A stretch of 64,000 bases of DNA from Kiloniellales bacterium (GTDB lineage Bacteria; Pseudomonadota; Alphaproteobacteria; Kiloniellales; JAKSBE01). Shown one piece after another: positions 30,160 to 38,649 of the stretch. Where the stretch lies: contig JASJBF010000015.1 of NCBI GenBank assembly GCA_030066685.1, positions 1 through 64,000 of the forward strand, in the 5' to 3' direction. The position numbers and the translations under genes were made by a program. How positions within the stretch are numbered: the first letter of the stretch is position 1; every line of letters begins with the position of its first letter. The notes under the pieces are model-generated. The model ran no database searches, was not told the DNA's origin, and saw nothing but the letters and a program-made list of their open reading frames with translations.

Positions 30160-31404
30160 TCAGGTCAGCGCGCTCATCCGTGGCTCGGCGGGCAGCGGGG
30201 CCCGGGCCGGCAGGGTGCCGGCGCTCTCCGCTTCCGCCCGGCGCAGGACCAGCCAGAACAGGGCCGCCATGACCACCGGCCCGAGCGGCAGCAGGACCAG
30301 CTCGCTGATCTGGCGGGCGACCAGAGGCAACAGCCAGGCCGCGGCCAGCAGCAGGCGCTCCCAGGGCAGGAAGCCGGTCCTGAGCGCCTCGGCGGCCAGC
30401 CAGGCGATCGGCAGGGCGAGCACGACCAGGTCGTAGTCCAGGGCGTAGGGGGTCGACAGCAGGGCCGCGACCACCAGCCCGGCGGCCTTGAGCGCGAAGG
30501 GCGCGGGTCCGCGCCACAGCCTGACCAGGAGGACCGCCGCGATCGCGGTGCCGAGGATCTGGGCCGCATAGGCCAGCGGCACGCTGCCGCCCCACATGCG
30601 CACCGCCGAGAACAAGCTCTGGATCTTGTGCCAGCCCGTGCCCCCGGCCTCCAGAACCACCTCGCGGGTGAAGGCGGCATGGGTGAAGAAGGCCTCCCAG
30701 GCCGCGGCGCCGAAGGCGAGGTAGCTCAGGCCGGCGAGGCCGAGCGCGGTCGCGGCGGCGGCGGTGAAGACCCGCCATTCCCGGGTGACCGCCAGGACCA
30801 GGGGGATCAGCAGGCCGAACTGGGGCTTGTAGGTCAGCGCGCCGAAGCAGAGCCCGGCCAGGATCGGGCGTCGCTTCATCAGCAGCAGGCCGGCGCCCAT
30901 CAGGCCGGCGGTCAGGAAGCCGTTTTGGCCGTGCCCCAGGTTGACCATCACCCCGGGGAAGGCCAGGGCCAGGAGCAGCGCCTCGCGCCGGCCGGCGATC
31001 GCGCGGATCGCCGCCAGGTAGAGCGGTAGGGTCGCCGCCATCCAGAGCGCCAGTGCGCCGAGGTAGGGCAGCAGCGCGAGGCCGCTGGCGACCAGCAGGA
31101 ACATCGGCGGGTAGTGCCAGCCGTAGAACGGCGTGTCTTCCCGACCGAAGAGCCGCTGCTGGGCCTCGTAGTGCTGGGCCGGGTCGAAGGCGGCTTTCGG
31201 CCGGCCCTCCACGGCCAGGGCGCCGGCGCTCCAGACGTTGGCGAAGTCGGTGCCGATCGGCTTGCCCTTGGCATCGAAAAGCCCGTCGGAGAGCGCGATC
31301 CAGGCGATCATGCCGGCGACCTGGACGGCCAGGAAGATCCAGGCATAGGCGCGGACGCGCCTGGCGTTCAGCCATTCGGCCTGTCTCAGCCGCTCGATCT
31401 GCAT
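30160..31404 (-). CDS. GT87 (DUF2029) polytopic glycosyltransferase
   Basis: A 414-residue protein with about 10 membrane helices. Loop 1 holds GTDFANVWSAGALAVEGRPKAAFDP with the Asp expected for C-type glycosyltransferases, followed by FYGWHYPPMFLL and, later, FGALTYKPQFGLLIPL, all hallmarks of DUF2029/GT87. Members, such as mycobacterial PimE-like mannosyltransferases, use polyprenyl-phosphate sugars on the outer face of the inner membrane. Donor and acceptor are unknown. Start ATG 31404 taken from the family-like N-terminus. Confidence 0.85.
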   Translation of the reverse strand: MQIERLRQAEWLNARRVRAYAWIFLAVQVAGMIAWIALSDGLFDAKGKPIGTDFANVWSAGALAVEGRPKAAFDPAQHYEAQQRLFGREDTPFYGWHYPPMFLLVASGLALLPYLGALALWMAATLPLYLAAIRAIAGRREALLLALAFPGVMVNLGHGQNGFLTAGLMGAGLLLMKRRPILAGLCFGALTYKPQFGLLIPLVLAVTREWRVFTAAAATALGLAGLSYLAFGAAAWEAFFTHAAFTREVVLEAGGTGWHKIQSLFSAVRMWGGSVPLAYAAQILGTAIAAVLLVRLWRGPAPFALKAAGLVVAALLSTPYALDYDLVVLALPIAWLAAEALRTGFLPWERLLLAAAWLLPLVARQISELVLLPLGPVVMAALFWLVLRRAEAESAGTLPARAPLPAEPRMSALT

Positions 31405-31585
31405 GGGGTCCCGCACCGCTGCCGTTGCGCCCGGGCTTACGCTCCGGGCCGCGGCCAGCTTGGCCCCGCGCCCTTGAAATTCGGTTAGCAAGCCCGGCCC
31501 GCGGCGCCGGACGACGGGGAGATTGATTTCTGGCCGATGCCGCGCCACCTTCGCGCGGTCGATCGACCGGGATTGCGGGGAAAGG

Positions 31586-32578
31586 ATGAGCTACATGCGC
31601 GCCGTCGTCTGCCGCGAGCTGAGCGGCCCCCAGAGCCTGACCCTCGAGGAGGTGCCGCAGCCGCAGCCGGGACCGGGCGAGGTCGCGGTCGCGGTGGCCG
31701 CCGCCGGGCTCAACTTCGCCGACACCCTGATGGTCGCCGGCAAGTACCAGGAGAAGCCGCCGCTGCCCTTCACCCCCGGCCTGGAGCTCGCCGGGACCGT
31801 GACCGCCCTGGGCGAAGGCGTGACCGGGGTCGCGCCGGGCGACCGGGTGATCGGCCTGGTCGACCGCGGCGCCTTCGCCGAGGTCGCCCTTGTCCGCGCC
31901 GAGGAGGTCTACCCGATCCCCGACACGATGGACTTCGAGGTCGCCGCCGGCTTCCCGATCACCTACGGCACGGCCCACGGCGCCCTGGTCTGGCGCGCCG
32001 AGCTCCAGCCCGGCGAGACCCTGCTGGTCCACGGCGCCGCCGGCGGCACCGGCCTGGCCGCGGTCGAGGTCGGCAAGGCCCTGGGCGCCCAGGTCATCGC
32101 CACCGCCGGCGGCCCGGAGAAGCTCGGGATCGCCCGGGCCCACGGCGCCGACCACCTGATCGACTACAAGACCGAGGACATCCGCGAGCGGGTCAAGGCT
32201 CTGACCGGCGGCCACGGCGCCGAGGTGGTCTTCGACCCGGTCGGCGGCGAGGTCTTCATGGCCTCGCTGCGCGCCGTGGCCTGGGGCGGCCGCCTGCTGG
32301 TCATCGGCTTCGCCGCCGGCAAGGTGCCGGAGATCCCGGCCAATCTGCTGCTGGTCAAGAACCTTGCGGTCCTCGGCCTCTACTGGGGCGCCTACCGGCA
32401 GAAGGCGCCGACGCTGCTGCGCCGCCAGTTCGAGACCCTGACCGGCTGGTACGCCGAGGGCCGCCTGAAGCCCCTGGTCTCCCACCGCCTCGACCTGGCC
32501 GAGGCCGCCCGGGCCCTCGATCTGCTGCTGACCCGCAAGGCGACCGGCAAGGTGGTGCTGACCACCGGCCGGGGCTGA
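31586..32578 (+). CDS. NADPH:quinone oxidoreductase-like MDR protein
   Basis: A 330-residue zinc-free medium-chain reductase (QOR group). N-terminal GroES-like domain with GLNFADTLMVAGKYQEKPPLPFTPGLELAGTV, Rossmann domain with VHGAAGGTGLAAVEVGKALGAQVIATA, then the helix ARDLLL-like end (AARALDLLLTRKATGKVVL). It probably reduces quinones or enones with NADPH in the cytosol. Start ATG 31586; ATG 31595 has better spacing to AAAGGA. The following methyltransferase starts 5 bp after the stop, so they are cotranscribed. Confidence 0.9.
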   Translation: MSYMRAVVCRELSGPQSLTLEEVPQPQPGPGEVAVAVAAAGLNFADTLMVAGKYQEKPPLPFTPGLELAGTVTALGEGVTGVAPGDRVIGLVDRGAFAEVALVRAEEVYPIPDTMDFEVAAGFPITYGTAHGALVWRAELQPGETLLVHGAAGGTGLAAVEVGKALGAQVIATAGGPEKLGIARAHGADHLIDYKTEDIRERVKALTGGHGAEVVFDPVGGEVFMASLRAVAWGGRLLVIGFAAGKVPEIPANLLLVKNLAVLGLYWGAYRQKAPTLLRRQFETLTGWYAEGRLKPLVSHRLDLAEAARALDLLLTRKATGKVVLTTGRG

Positions 32579-32583
32579 CAGCC

Positions 32584-33834
32584 GTGGACCCGGTCGCCGC
32601 GCAGTACGAGGCCTATCCCTATCCGGCCCGCGACCCGGCGGCCGAGAAGACCCGCCTGATCGTCGGCTCGCCCTCCAACCTGCCGGAGCTCAACCACTAT
32701 CTCTTCGCCGGCCGGCGCGACTTCGCCCGGCCCTTCCGCGCCCTGGTCGCCGGCGGCGGCACCGGCGACGCGGCGATCATGCTGGCCCAGCAATTGGCCG
32801 ACTCTGCCGGACCCGGGGGCGATGCCGGCGAGGTCGTCTACCTCGATCTCTCCGCGGCGGCGCGCGAGATCGCCGAGGCCCGGGCCGAGGTTCGCGGCCT
32901 GGACAACTTGTCCTTTCACACCGGCTCCCTGCTCGACCTGCCGGATCTGGGCCTCGGGCGCTTCGACTACATCGACTGCTGCGGCGTCCTGCACCACCTG
33001 GAGGACCCGCCGGCCGGACTTGCCGCCCTGGCGGCGGTGCTGGCCGAGGACGGCGGGATCGGGCTGATGGTCTACGCGCCCTACGGCCGCAGCGGAGTCT
33101 ATCCCCTGCAGGCCATGCTCCGCCAGCTCGCCGGCGAGCTGCCGCTGGCCGAGCAGGTGACCCTCGCCAAGCGCCTGATCGCCGTCCTGCCCGAGACCAA
33201 CGGCTTCCGCCGCAACCCCTTCCTCGGCGACCACCGCCGGGGCGACGCCGAGCTGGTCGACCTGCTGCTCCACGCCCGCGACCGCGCCTACACGGTGGCC
33301 GAGCTTGCCGCGCTGGTAACGGGCGCGGGCCTGACGCCTCTCGCCCTGATCGAGCCGGCCCGCTACCGGCCGGAGAGCTACCTCGCGGTGCCGGCGGTCC
33401 TGAAGCGCCTGGCCGGCCTGGACTGGCTGGAGCGGGCCGCCTTCGCCGAGCGCCTCGCCGGCAACGTCAGGAAGCACCTGCTCTATGCCGTCAGGTCCGG
33501 GACGCCGGAGACCCGCATCGCCGCGCCCGAGGACCCCGAGACGGTGCCCCTGCTCTTCGATTTGGAGGGCCCGGCCCTGGCCCGCGCGGTGCAGCGCGAC
33601 CTGACCTTGAAGGCGGAGTTCGACGGCCTCGCCCTTCGCTTCCCCCTGCCGCGCCTGGCCCCGGCGATCCTGCAGCGGATCGACGGCCGGCGCTCTCTGG
33701 CCGCGATCCACGACGCGCTGCAGGGCCTCGACCGCGGCCTCGACTGGCCCGCCTTCCTGGCCCAGTTCCGGGAGACCTTCGCCGCCCTCAACGGCATCAA
33801 CCGCCTGTTCCTGCGCCGGCCGCCGGCCGGCTGA
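32584..33834 (+). CDS. Class I SAM-dependent methyltransferase with C-terminal extension
   Basis: A 416-residue protein starting GTG with the motif QYEAYPYPARDP, typical of a group of alphaproteobacterial methyltransferases. SAM motif I is VAGGGTGDAA (about 58-67), the acidic loop YLDLS, motif II IDCCGVLHHLEDP. After the Rossmann domain (to about 260) there is a 150-residue part ending in a winged-helix-like piece (PAILQRIDGRRSLAAIHDAL, similar to PqqD-type domains). Substrate unknown. Coupled to the quinone reductase upstream. Its stop codon is part of a palindromic repeat. Confidence 0.85.
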   Translation: MDPVAAQYEAYPYPARDPAAEKTRLIVGSPSNLPELNHYLFAGRRDFARPFRALVAGGGTGDAAIMLAQQLADSAGPGGDAGEVVYLDLSAAAREIAEARAEVRGLDNLSFHTGSLLDLPDLGLGRFDYIDCCGVLHHLEDPPAGLAALAAVLAEDGGIGLMVYAPYGRSGVYPLQAMLRQLAGELPLAEQVTLAKRLIAVLPETNGFRRNPFLGDHRRGDAELVDLLLHARDRAYTVAELAALVTGAGLTPLALIEPARYRPESYLAVPAVLKRLAGLDWLERAAFAERLAGNVRKHLLYAVRSGTPETRIAAPEDPETVPLLFDLEGPALARAVQRDLTLKAEFDGLALRFPLPRLAPAILQRIDGRRSLAAIHDALQGLDRGLDWPAFLAQFRETFAALNGINRLFLRRPPAG

Positions 33835-33945
33835 CCCCTCACCCGCTCGCAGCTCGCGCCGCTCCCACCCTCTCCCGGCGGGAGAGGGCTGCGGAGGCTT
33901 GGCGAGGCGATCGGCCGAGCCCTAGCCGGAGCGGGTGAGGGGTCA
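33832..33945 (+). repeat. Interspersed palindromic repeat family A, copy 1
   Basis: Perfect 17-bp arms TGACCCCTCACCCGCTC (33832-33848) and GAGCGGGTGAGGGGTCA (33929-33945); the first TGA is the methyltransferase stop. Inner hairpin around CTCTCCCGGCGGGAGAG and the core GGAGGCTTGGCGAGG (33893-33907), then GCCGAGCCCTAGCCGGAGC. Same family as 39751-39852 and 58653-58766. Confidence 0.9.
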
Positions 33946-33955
33946 TCCGCTCGGC

Positions 33956-34459
33956 TCAGCCCTCCGTCTCGCTCCAGAAGACGAACATGTCGAGCGCCGG
34001 CGGGTCGACCCCCGCATCCTTGATCAGGGCGTGGGCCTGGCCGCGGTGGTGGGTCTGGTGGTTGAAGAGGTTGCGCAGGATCCGGTGCAGCGGTGTGCTG
34101 TAGGACTCGCCGGCCAGGCTCCGATAGGAGATCTCGCGCGTCAGGTCGGCCGCGGATTGGCGCTCGGCGAAGGCGATCAGCCGCAGGTCCTCGGTCTCCC
34201 GCACCCGGCGCAGGGCGCGGAGGTCGGCGTGGAGGATCTGGTCGAGCCCCCGGAAGCCCGGGTCCGCGCCTTCGGCGCGGCCGATCCAGAGCTGGTCGAC
34301 CAGCAGCAGGTGATTGAGGGTCCCGTGCAGCGAGCCGAAGTAGGCCGCCGGGCAGGTGCGGAGATAGTCCGCCTCGGACAGAGCGGCCGCCGCTTCGAAA
34401 AGCCGCCGGTTGGCCCAGGCGTTGAACTTGGCGTGGTCGCGGCAGTCCTGCGGCGTCAT
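33956..34459 (-). CDS. DinB-family protein (second of a tandem pair)
   Basis: A 167-residue four-helix DinB/YfiT protein. Metal-site histidines are visible in YFGSLHGTLNHLLLVDQLW and NLFNHQTHHRGQAHAL. Family members are metal-dependent thiol transferases or of unknown role. It is a paralogue of the gene that precedes it in the transcription direction (34478-34975), with the same AKFNAWAN/ARYNTWAN start and identical SLHGTLNH and FNHQTHHRGQAHAL blocks. About 18 bp separate the two, and GST is third in the unit. Confidence 0.92.
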   Translation of the reverse strand: MTPQDCRDHAKFNAWANRRLFEAAAALSEADYLRTCPAAYFGSLHGTLNHLLLVDQLWIGRAEGADPGFRGLDQILHADLRALRRVRETEDLRLIAFAERQSAADLTREISYRSLAGESYSTPLHRILRNLFNHQTHHRGQAHALIKDAGVDPPALDMFVFWSETEG

Positions 34460-34477
34460 GCCGGCTCTCCTCGCGGC

Positions 34478-34975
34478 CTACCGAAGGAAGTAGACCAGGT
34501 CGAGCGAAGGCGGCTCGACCCCGGCATCCTTGAGCAACGCGTGGGCCTGGCCGCGATGGTGGGTCTGGTGGTTGAAGAGATGCCCGAGGGCCTGCCACAG
34601 CGGCATGGAGAGGTCCTTCGGCTGGACCAGGGTCCGGAAGTGCAGGTCGCCGGCGATGGCCTCGGCGCTCAGGCCCGCGGTGTAGCGCTCGATCCGCGCG
34701 TCCTCCGCCTCCCGCGCGGCGCGCAGCTCGGCGAAATCTTCGAAGAGGTTCTGGTCCAGTCTGGTCAGGCCCAAGTCGACCGCCTCGAAACGCGACAACC
34801 AGACCCGGTCGCCGACCAGGATGTGGTTCAGGGTGCCGTGCAGCGAGCTGAAGTAGGCCGCCGGCCGCGGGATCCGGTAGGCTGAGTCGGGCAGCTCGGC
34901 GGCCGCGTCGTAGAGCAGCCCGTTGGCCCAGGTGTTGTAGCGGGCGAAGGTCTGGAAGTACTCGGGGCTCATCAT
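34478..34975 (-). CDS. DinB-family protein (first of a tandem pair)
   Basis: A 165-residue DinB/YfiT protein with the metal histidines in YFSSLHGTLNHILVGDRVW and HLFNHQTHHRGQAHALLKDAG. ATG 34975 has AAAGG eight bases upstream; ATG 34972 is adjacent. It follows the GST gene by 14 bp and precedes its paralogue by 18 bp, forming a GST-dinB-dinB unit. DinB proteins of the bacillithiol/mycothiol type use thiol cofactors, so the GST link suggests thiol conjugation chemistry, probably with glutathione here; this is inference. Confidence 0.92.
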   Translation of the reverse strand: MMSPEYFQTFARYNTWANGLLYDAAAELPDSAYRIPRPAAYFSSLHGTLNHILVGDRVWLSRFEAVDLGLTRLDQNLFEDFAELRAAREAEDARIERYTAGLSAEAIAGDLHFRTLVQPKDLSMPLWQALGHLFNHQTHHRGQAHALLKDAGVEPPSLDLVYFLR

Positions 34976-34989
34976 GGGCACCGCCTTTC

Positions 34990-35589
34990 TCAGAGCTTGG
35001 TGATCGGAATGTGGCCCGACTGTGCCGCGACCCGCGCCAGCCAGGCCTGGACCTTCGGGAAGCGCGCCAGCTCGAAGCGGCCTTCCTCGGCCACGTGGGT
35101 GTAGGCGTAGAGCGCGATGTCGGCGATGGAGTAGCGCCCGCCGACGAAGAAGTCCTGCTCGGCCAGGTGCTGTTCCATGACCCCCAGGGCCTGGTAGCCG
35201 CGCTCCATGCGCGCCGGGATCTCCTTTGCCATGGCCTCGGCCTGGCCGGAGAAGTGCCAGAAGCGCACGACGGCGATGTAGGGCTCGTGGCTGTACTGCT
35301 CGAAGAACATCCACTGTAGCACCCGGGCCTGGTCCAGCCGCTCCTCCGGCAGATAATCCGTGCCCCGGGCCAGGTAGAACAGGATCGCGTTGGACTCGGC
35401 GAGCCGGGTGCCGTCGTCCAGCTCCAGCAGGGGGATCCGGCCGTTGGGGTTCTTGGCCAGGAAGTCCGGGGTCCGGGTCTCGCCCTTCAGGATGTCGAGC
35501 TCGATCCGCTCGTGCGGGACGCCGAGCTGGTTCAGCAGCAGGCGGACCTTGTAGCCGTTGCCGGACTCGTGAAAGTCGTAGAGTCGCAT
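34990..35589 (-). CDS. Glutathione S-transferase
   Basis: A 199-residue GST: N-terminal thioredoxin domain (MRLYDFHESGNGYKVRLLL, KNPNGRIPLLELDDGTRLAESNAIL, where the cis-Pro and the ES pair bind glutathione) and an all-helical C-terminal domain (VGGRYSIADIALYAYTHV). It conjugates or reduces substrates with glutathione in the cytosol; the Ser in HESGNGYKV is a candidate catalytic residue. It heads the unit with two DinB genes, 14 bp apart. Confidence 0.94.
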   Translation of the reverse strand: MRLYDFHESGNGYKVRLLLNQLGVPHERIELDILKGETRTPDFLAKNPNGRIPLLELDDGTRLAESNAILFYLARGTDYLPEERLDQARVLQWMFFEQYSHEPYIAVVRFWHFSGQAEAMAKEIPARMERGYQALGVMEQHLAEQDFFVGGRYSIADIALYAYTHVAEEGRFELARFPKVQAWLARVAAQSGHIPITKL

Positions 35590-35720
35590 GCGGAACGCAC
35601 CCCTTCAAGCCTATCGGGTTCCAGGCTTATAGCGCAGGCGCGGGGGGCGCGCGCTTGAGTTTTGCTTGGGAGAGGTATGAGCGGAATTTGCCCGCGCGGA
35701 AGTCCTTGGCCGAATCGAAA

Positions 35721-35747
35721 CGGGCGTCCCGCTTCCTGGGACGCCCG
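35721..35747 (-). terminator. GC hairpin behind the DUF1127 gene
   Basis: CGGGCGTCCC (35721-35730) pairs perfectly with GGGACGCCCG (35738-35747). Read on the minus strand the stem is followed by TTTCGATTCGG, a short T-run, 33 bp behind the DUF1127 stop. Confidence 0.6.
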
Positions 35748-35779
35748 CTTCCGCTCGCCAGTGTCTTGACTGCGGCGGT

Positions 35780-35983
35780 TCAGCAGCCGCCGCGGTCGAC
35801 GCCGATGTCCTGCAGCAGGCGGCGGTCCCAGCCGTTGAAGGCTTGGCGGTAGGCGCTCTCGCGGCTGGACGAGGTCCCGAGGCCGCCGGTGGCGGCGACG
35901 ACGGCGTCGGCGGCCCGGCGGACCAGGTCGCGCGCGGACAGGCCGGGAATGGTGCGGTCGGCGATGAAGGTCAGTTCGGCCAT
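35780..35983 (-). CDS. DUF1127 small protein
   Basis: A 67-residue protein. The last 25 residues, YRQAFNGWDRRLLQDIGVDRGGC, are the DUF1127 (YjiS-like) motif, preceded by a variable helix (ARDLVRRAADAVVAATG). Small Arg-rich DUF1127 proteins in alphaproteobacteria affect RNA maturation, phosphate or carbon metabolism and symbiosis. Start ATG 35983 with GGAGAG upstream. Monocistronic with its own terminator, as is common for these stress-linked genes. Confidence 0.85.
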   Translation of the reverse strand: MAELTFIADRTIPGLSARDLVRRAADAVVAATGGLGTSSSRESAYRQAFNGWDRRLLQDIGVDRGGC

Positions 35984-36174
35984 GGCGGCTCTCCAATATC
36001 GGGCCTGTCGCGGTCGCCAGGCCCGGGTTTCGGTGCAGGTCGTCGAGCGCAAATACGCCTCGGCGCGGCCCGACGCCAATGCTGGTTTTTCTTAGGCGAC
36101 ATGCAAAAAAGGCATGCCTCGTATTCAGGAATCGGCAAGGAAATCCAGGCCGAAAGGCGGCCTTCCGGCGGCTC

Positions 36175-37374
36175 TCAGCGCAGCGCCGGCTCCAGGCGGT
36201 CGAGCGCCTCGGAGAGGGTCTCCGGGGTGGCGGCGAAGCAGAGCCTGAGGTGGCCCTCGCCGCCCGCACCGAAGGCCGAGCCCGGCGCGAGACCGACCTT
36301 GGCGGTCTCGAGCAGCTCCTTGGCGAAGGCCATGGAGTCCTCCAGGCCCTCGACCCGGAAGAAGGCGTAGAAGGCGCCCCGAGGCCGGGCCAGGCGGATT
36401 CGCGGCAGGGCGGCGAGCCGCTCGTGGACCAGATCGCCCGCGACGTGGCAGCGATCGATGAACGAACGGGCGAAGGGCTCGCCCTGCTCGATCGCGGCGA
36501 CCGCGCCCTGCTGCAGGAAGGGCGGCGCGCCGGAGAAGGCGAACTCGATCAGCCGGTCGAAGGTCTCAGCCATCGAGGGCGGGTGGATCAGCCAGCCCAG
36601 GCGCCAGCCGGTCATGCACCAGGTCTTGGAGAAGGAGTTGACGACGATGACCGGGTCCTCGGGCTCGATCAGGGTCAGCAGCGAGGGCGCGGTCGGCCGC
36701 TCGGCCGCGGGCCGGTCGTAGACGAAGCGGGTGTAGACCTCGTCCGAGATCAGCCAGATCCGCTTCTCCCGGCAGAAGTCGAGCAGCGCCTTCTGGTCCT
36801 CTCCCGGCATGATCCAGCCGCTGGGGTTGCCCGGCGAGTTGACGAAGATCGCCCGGGTCTTCTCGCCGCAGGCCGCGAAGAGCCGCTCCATGTCCAGGTG
36901 GAAGCCGCCCTCGGGCAGGGGCTCCAGAACGACGTCGACGTGGCGCCCGCCGGCGATCTGCACCGCCGCGACGATGTTCGGCCAGACCGGGCCGACCACC
37001 ACGACCTCGTCGCCGGGCCGCACGAAGGCCTGCAGCGCCAGGGCGATCGCGGTCATGCCGGAGGTCGCGACCGAGATCCGCTCGGAGTCCATGGCGATGC
37101 CATATAGCTCCGCGGTGTAGCGGGCCAGGGCCTCGCAGAGCCGCGGGATGCCGCGCTTCCGCGGGTAGAAGGTCTCGCCGGCCTCGAGCGCGGCGGCGGC
37201 CGCCTGGCAGATGAAGCCCGGCGTCGGCTGGTCGCCCTCGCCGACCCACAGCGGGATGATGTCCTTCCGCCCCAGACCCAGCTCGAAGACCTCGGCAATC
37301 CCCGAGGTGCCCAGGCTTTCGATCTCCGGCCGCAGGGCGGCGGGATAGAGCGGCGGAAGCTTGGCATCGGGCAT
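36175..37374 (-). CDS. Class I/II PLP aminotransferase
   Basis: A 399-residue fold-type I aminotransferase. PLP Lys in NSFSKTWCMTGWRLGW, phosphate-site VATSGMTAIALALQ, NSPGNPSGWIM, ISDEVYTRFVYD, and the carboxylate Arg in GEGHLRLCFAA. Aspartate- or aromatic-aminotransferase-like; the exact amino acid cannot be set. Start ATG 37374, eight bases behind GGGGA, is preferred over ATG 37383. Upstream lies a 329-bp gene-free stretch with repeats. Confidence 0.9.
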   Translation of the reverse strand: MPDAKLPPLYPAALRPEIESLGTSGIAEVFELGLGRKDIIPLWVGEGDQPTPGFICQAAAAALEAGETFYPRKRGIPRLCEALARYTAELYGIAMDSERISVATSGMTAIALALQAFVRPGDEVVVVGPVWPNIVAAVQIAGGRHVDVVLEPLPEGGFHLDMERLFAACGEKTRAIFVNSPGNPSGWIMPGEDQKALLDFCREKRIWLISDEVYTRFVYDRPAAERPTAPSLLTLIEPEDPVIVVNSFSKTWCMTGWRLGWLIHPPSMAETFDRLIEFAFSGAPPFLQQGAVAAIEQGEPFARSFIDRCHVAGDLVHERLAALPRIRLARPRGAFYAFFRVEGLEDSMAFAKELLETAKVGLAPGSAFGAGGEGHLRLCFAATPETLSEALDRLEPALR

Positions 37375-37703
37375 AGACGACATCCCCGGACCCGTCGGTG
37401 AAAGACCAACCCTGTCTCTGCCAGATCCCCCCAGCCCCGGCAACCCGAGTCCTGCCGGGTGAACCGGCCGCTCAAGCCTGGAGGCTGAAGCTTCAGGGTC
37501 CTGAGCAGGAGCTTCCACGGCGGACGCTCAAGCCCCTCCCCCCTTGTGGGGCGCGTACGCGCGGCGCTTCGCGCGGGTCGGGGTGGGGGGTATCGCGAAG
37601 CGAATGGGCGACAGCGGTTCAGTCGTGCGGCCTGTCGGCCGCCACCCCCTCCTGTATCCTCCCCCATCAAGGGGGAGGAAGAGCCTGCCAGCTGGCGCCC
37701 GCC
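37375..37703. repeat. Gene-free stretch with palindromic repeats of family B
   Basis: No gene seen. Two CCCCTCC/GGGGTGGGGGG units stand at about 37533-37597 and 37642-37680 (CCACCCCCTCC ... CCCCCATCAAGGGGGAGGA). The second has the same core (CCCCATCAAGGGGGAGG) as the repeat at 50213-50312. The stretch also contains the promoter of the aminotransferase gene near its left end. Confidence 0.7.
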
Positions 37704-38447
37704 TCAGGCTTCGAAGCCGCCGTCGACGTTCATTGTCTCGCCGGTCACGAAGGCCGCGGCCGGGCTGGCCAGGAAGGCGACCGCGTTGGCCACGTCCTCC
37801 GGGCGGCCGTAGTGGCCGAGCGGGATCATCGGCCCCAGGACCGCGCCGAAGTCGCCTTGCTCCGGGTTCATGTCGGTGTCGATCGGCCCGGGCTGGATCG
37901 CGTTGACCGTGATCTTCCGTTCCGCCAAGTCGCGCGCCCAGGCCTTGGTCAGCCCGGCGACCGCGAACTTGCTCATGGAATAGAGCCCCAGCCCCGGGAC
38001 CGGCGCGCGCTGGCCGAAGACGCTGCCGATGTTGATGATCCGGCCGCCCTCGGGCAGGACCTTGGCGGCCTCCCGGGCGGCCAGGAAGACCGCCTTGATG
38101 TTGACCTCGACGGTGGCGTCGAAGTCGGCCTCCTCGGTCTCGCCGAGGGGACCGCCGGCGAAGATCCCGGCGTTGTTGATCAGGATGTCCAGGCGCCCCA
38201 GCTTCTCGACCACCTGCGGCACCAGGGCCTTGATCTCCTCCGCCTTGGCCGCGTCGGCCTTGACGGCGAGCGCCTCGACGCCCAGGTCGCGCAGCTCGGC
38301 GGCCACGCCATCGGCGGCCTCGGCCGAGCTGGCGTAGGTGAGGGCGACGGCCGCGCCCTCCTCGGCCAGGCGCCGCGCGATGGCGGCGCCGATGCCGCGG
38401 CTGCCGCCGGTAACCAGGGCCACCTTGCCCTCCAGTGTCTGCGTCAT
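37704..38447 (-). CDS. Short-chain dehydrogenase/reductase (FabG-like)
   Basis: A 247-residue classical SDR: cofactor loop TGGSRGIGAAIARRL, NNAG in LINNAGIFAG, catalytic Ser in IINIGSVFG, YSMSK with the catalytic Tyr and Lys, and PGPIDTDMNP. NADP preference is suggested by the Arg in the TGGSRG loop. Substrate unknown; 3-oxoacyl reductase-like. Start ATG 38447 with GGAGAT upstream. Divergent from the D-Ala-D-Ala ligase gene. Confidence 0.92.
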   Translation of the reverse strand: MTQTLEGKVALVTGGSRGIGAAIARRLAEEGAAVALTYASSAEAADGVAAELRDLGVEALAVKADAAKAEEIKALVPQVVEKLGRLDILINNAGIFAGGPLGETEEADFDATVEVNIKAVFLAAREAAKVLPEGGRIINIGSVFGQRAPVPGLGLYSMSKFAVAGLTKAWARDLAERKITVNAIQPGPIDTDMNPEQGDFGAVLGPMIPLGHYGRPEDVANAVAFLASPAAAFVTGETMNVDGGFEA

Positions 38448-38649
38448 CTCGGATCTCCCTGCTGGTCTTGCGTGCCAGGCAGGCAAGTCTGAGACCTATC
38501 CGCGAGCTTGTCGAACGCAAAGGCGCCGCGGCCCACCCTCGGCCGAAAATTCGCCCCATTTTTCGGAGACACTGGAAGGGCGCAGGATCGCTGATCCACT
38601 TTCTCGATCCCTCCCCCCGCCCGTCCTCCGAGAAAGGTCCCCCACAGCC

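Noticed and set aside
28889-32485. Frame of 1198 codons on the minus strand
   Set aside because: It crosses the asparaginase, GT87 and oxidoreductase genes; low-complexity Arg/Gly/Ala sequence typical of GC-rich antisense frames.
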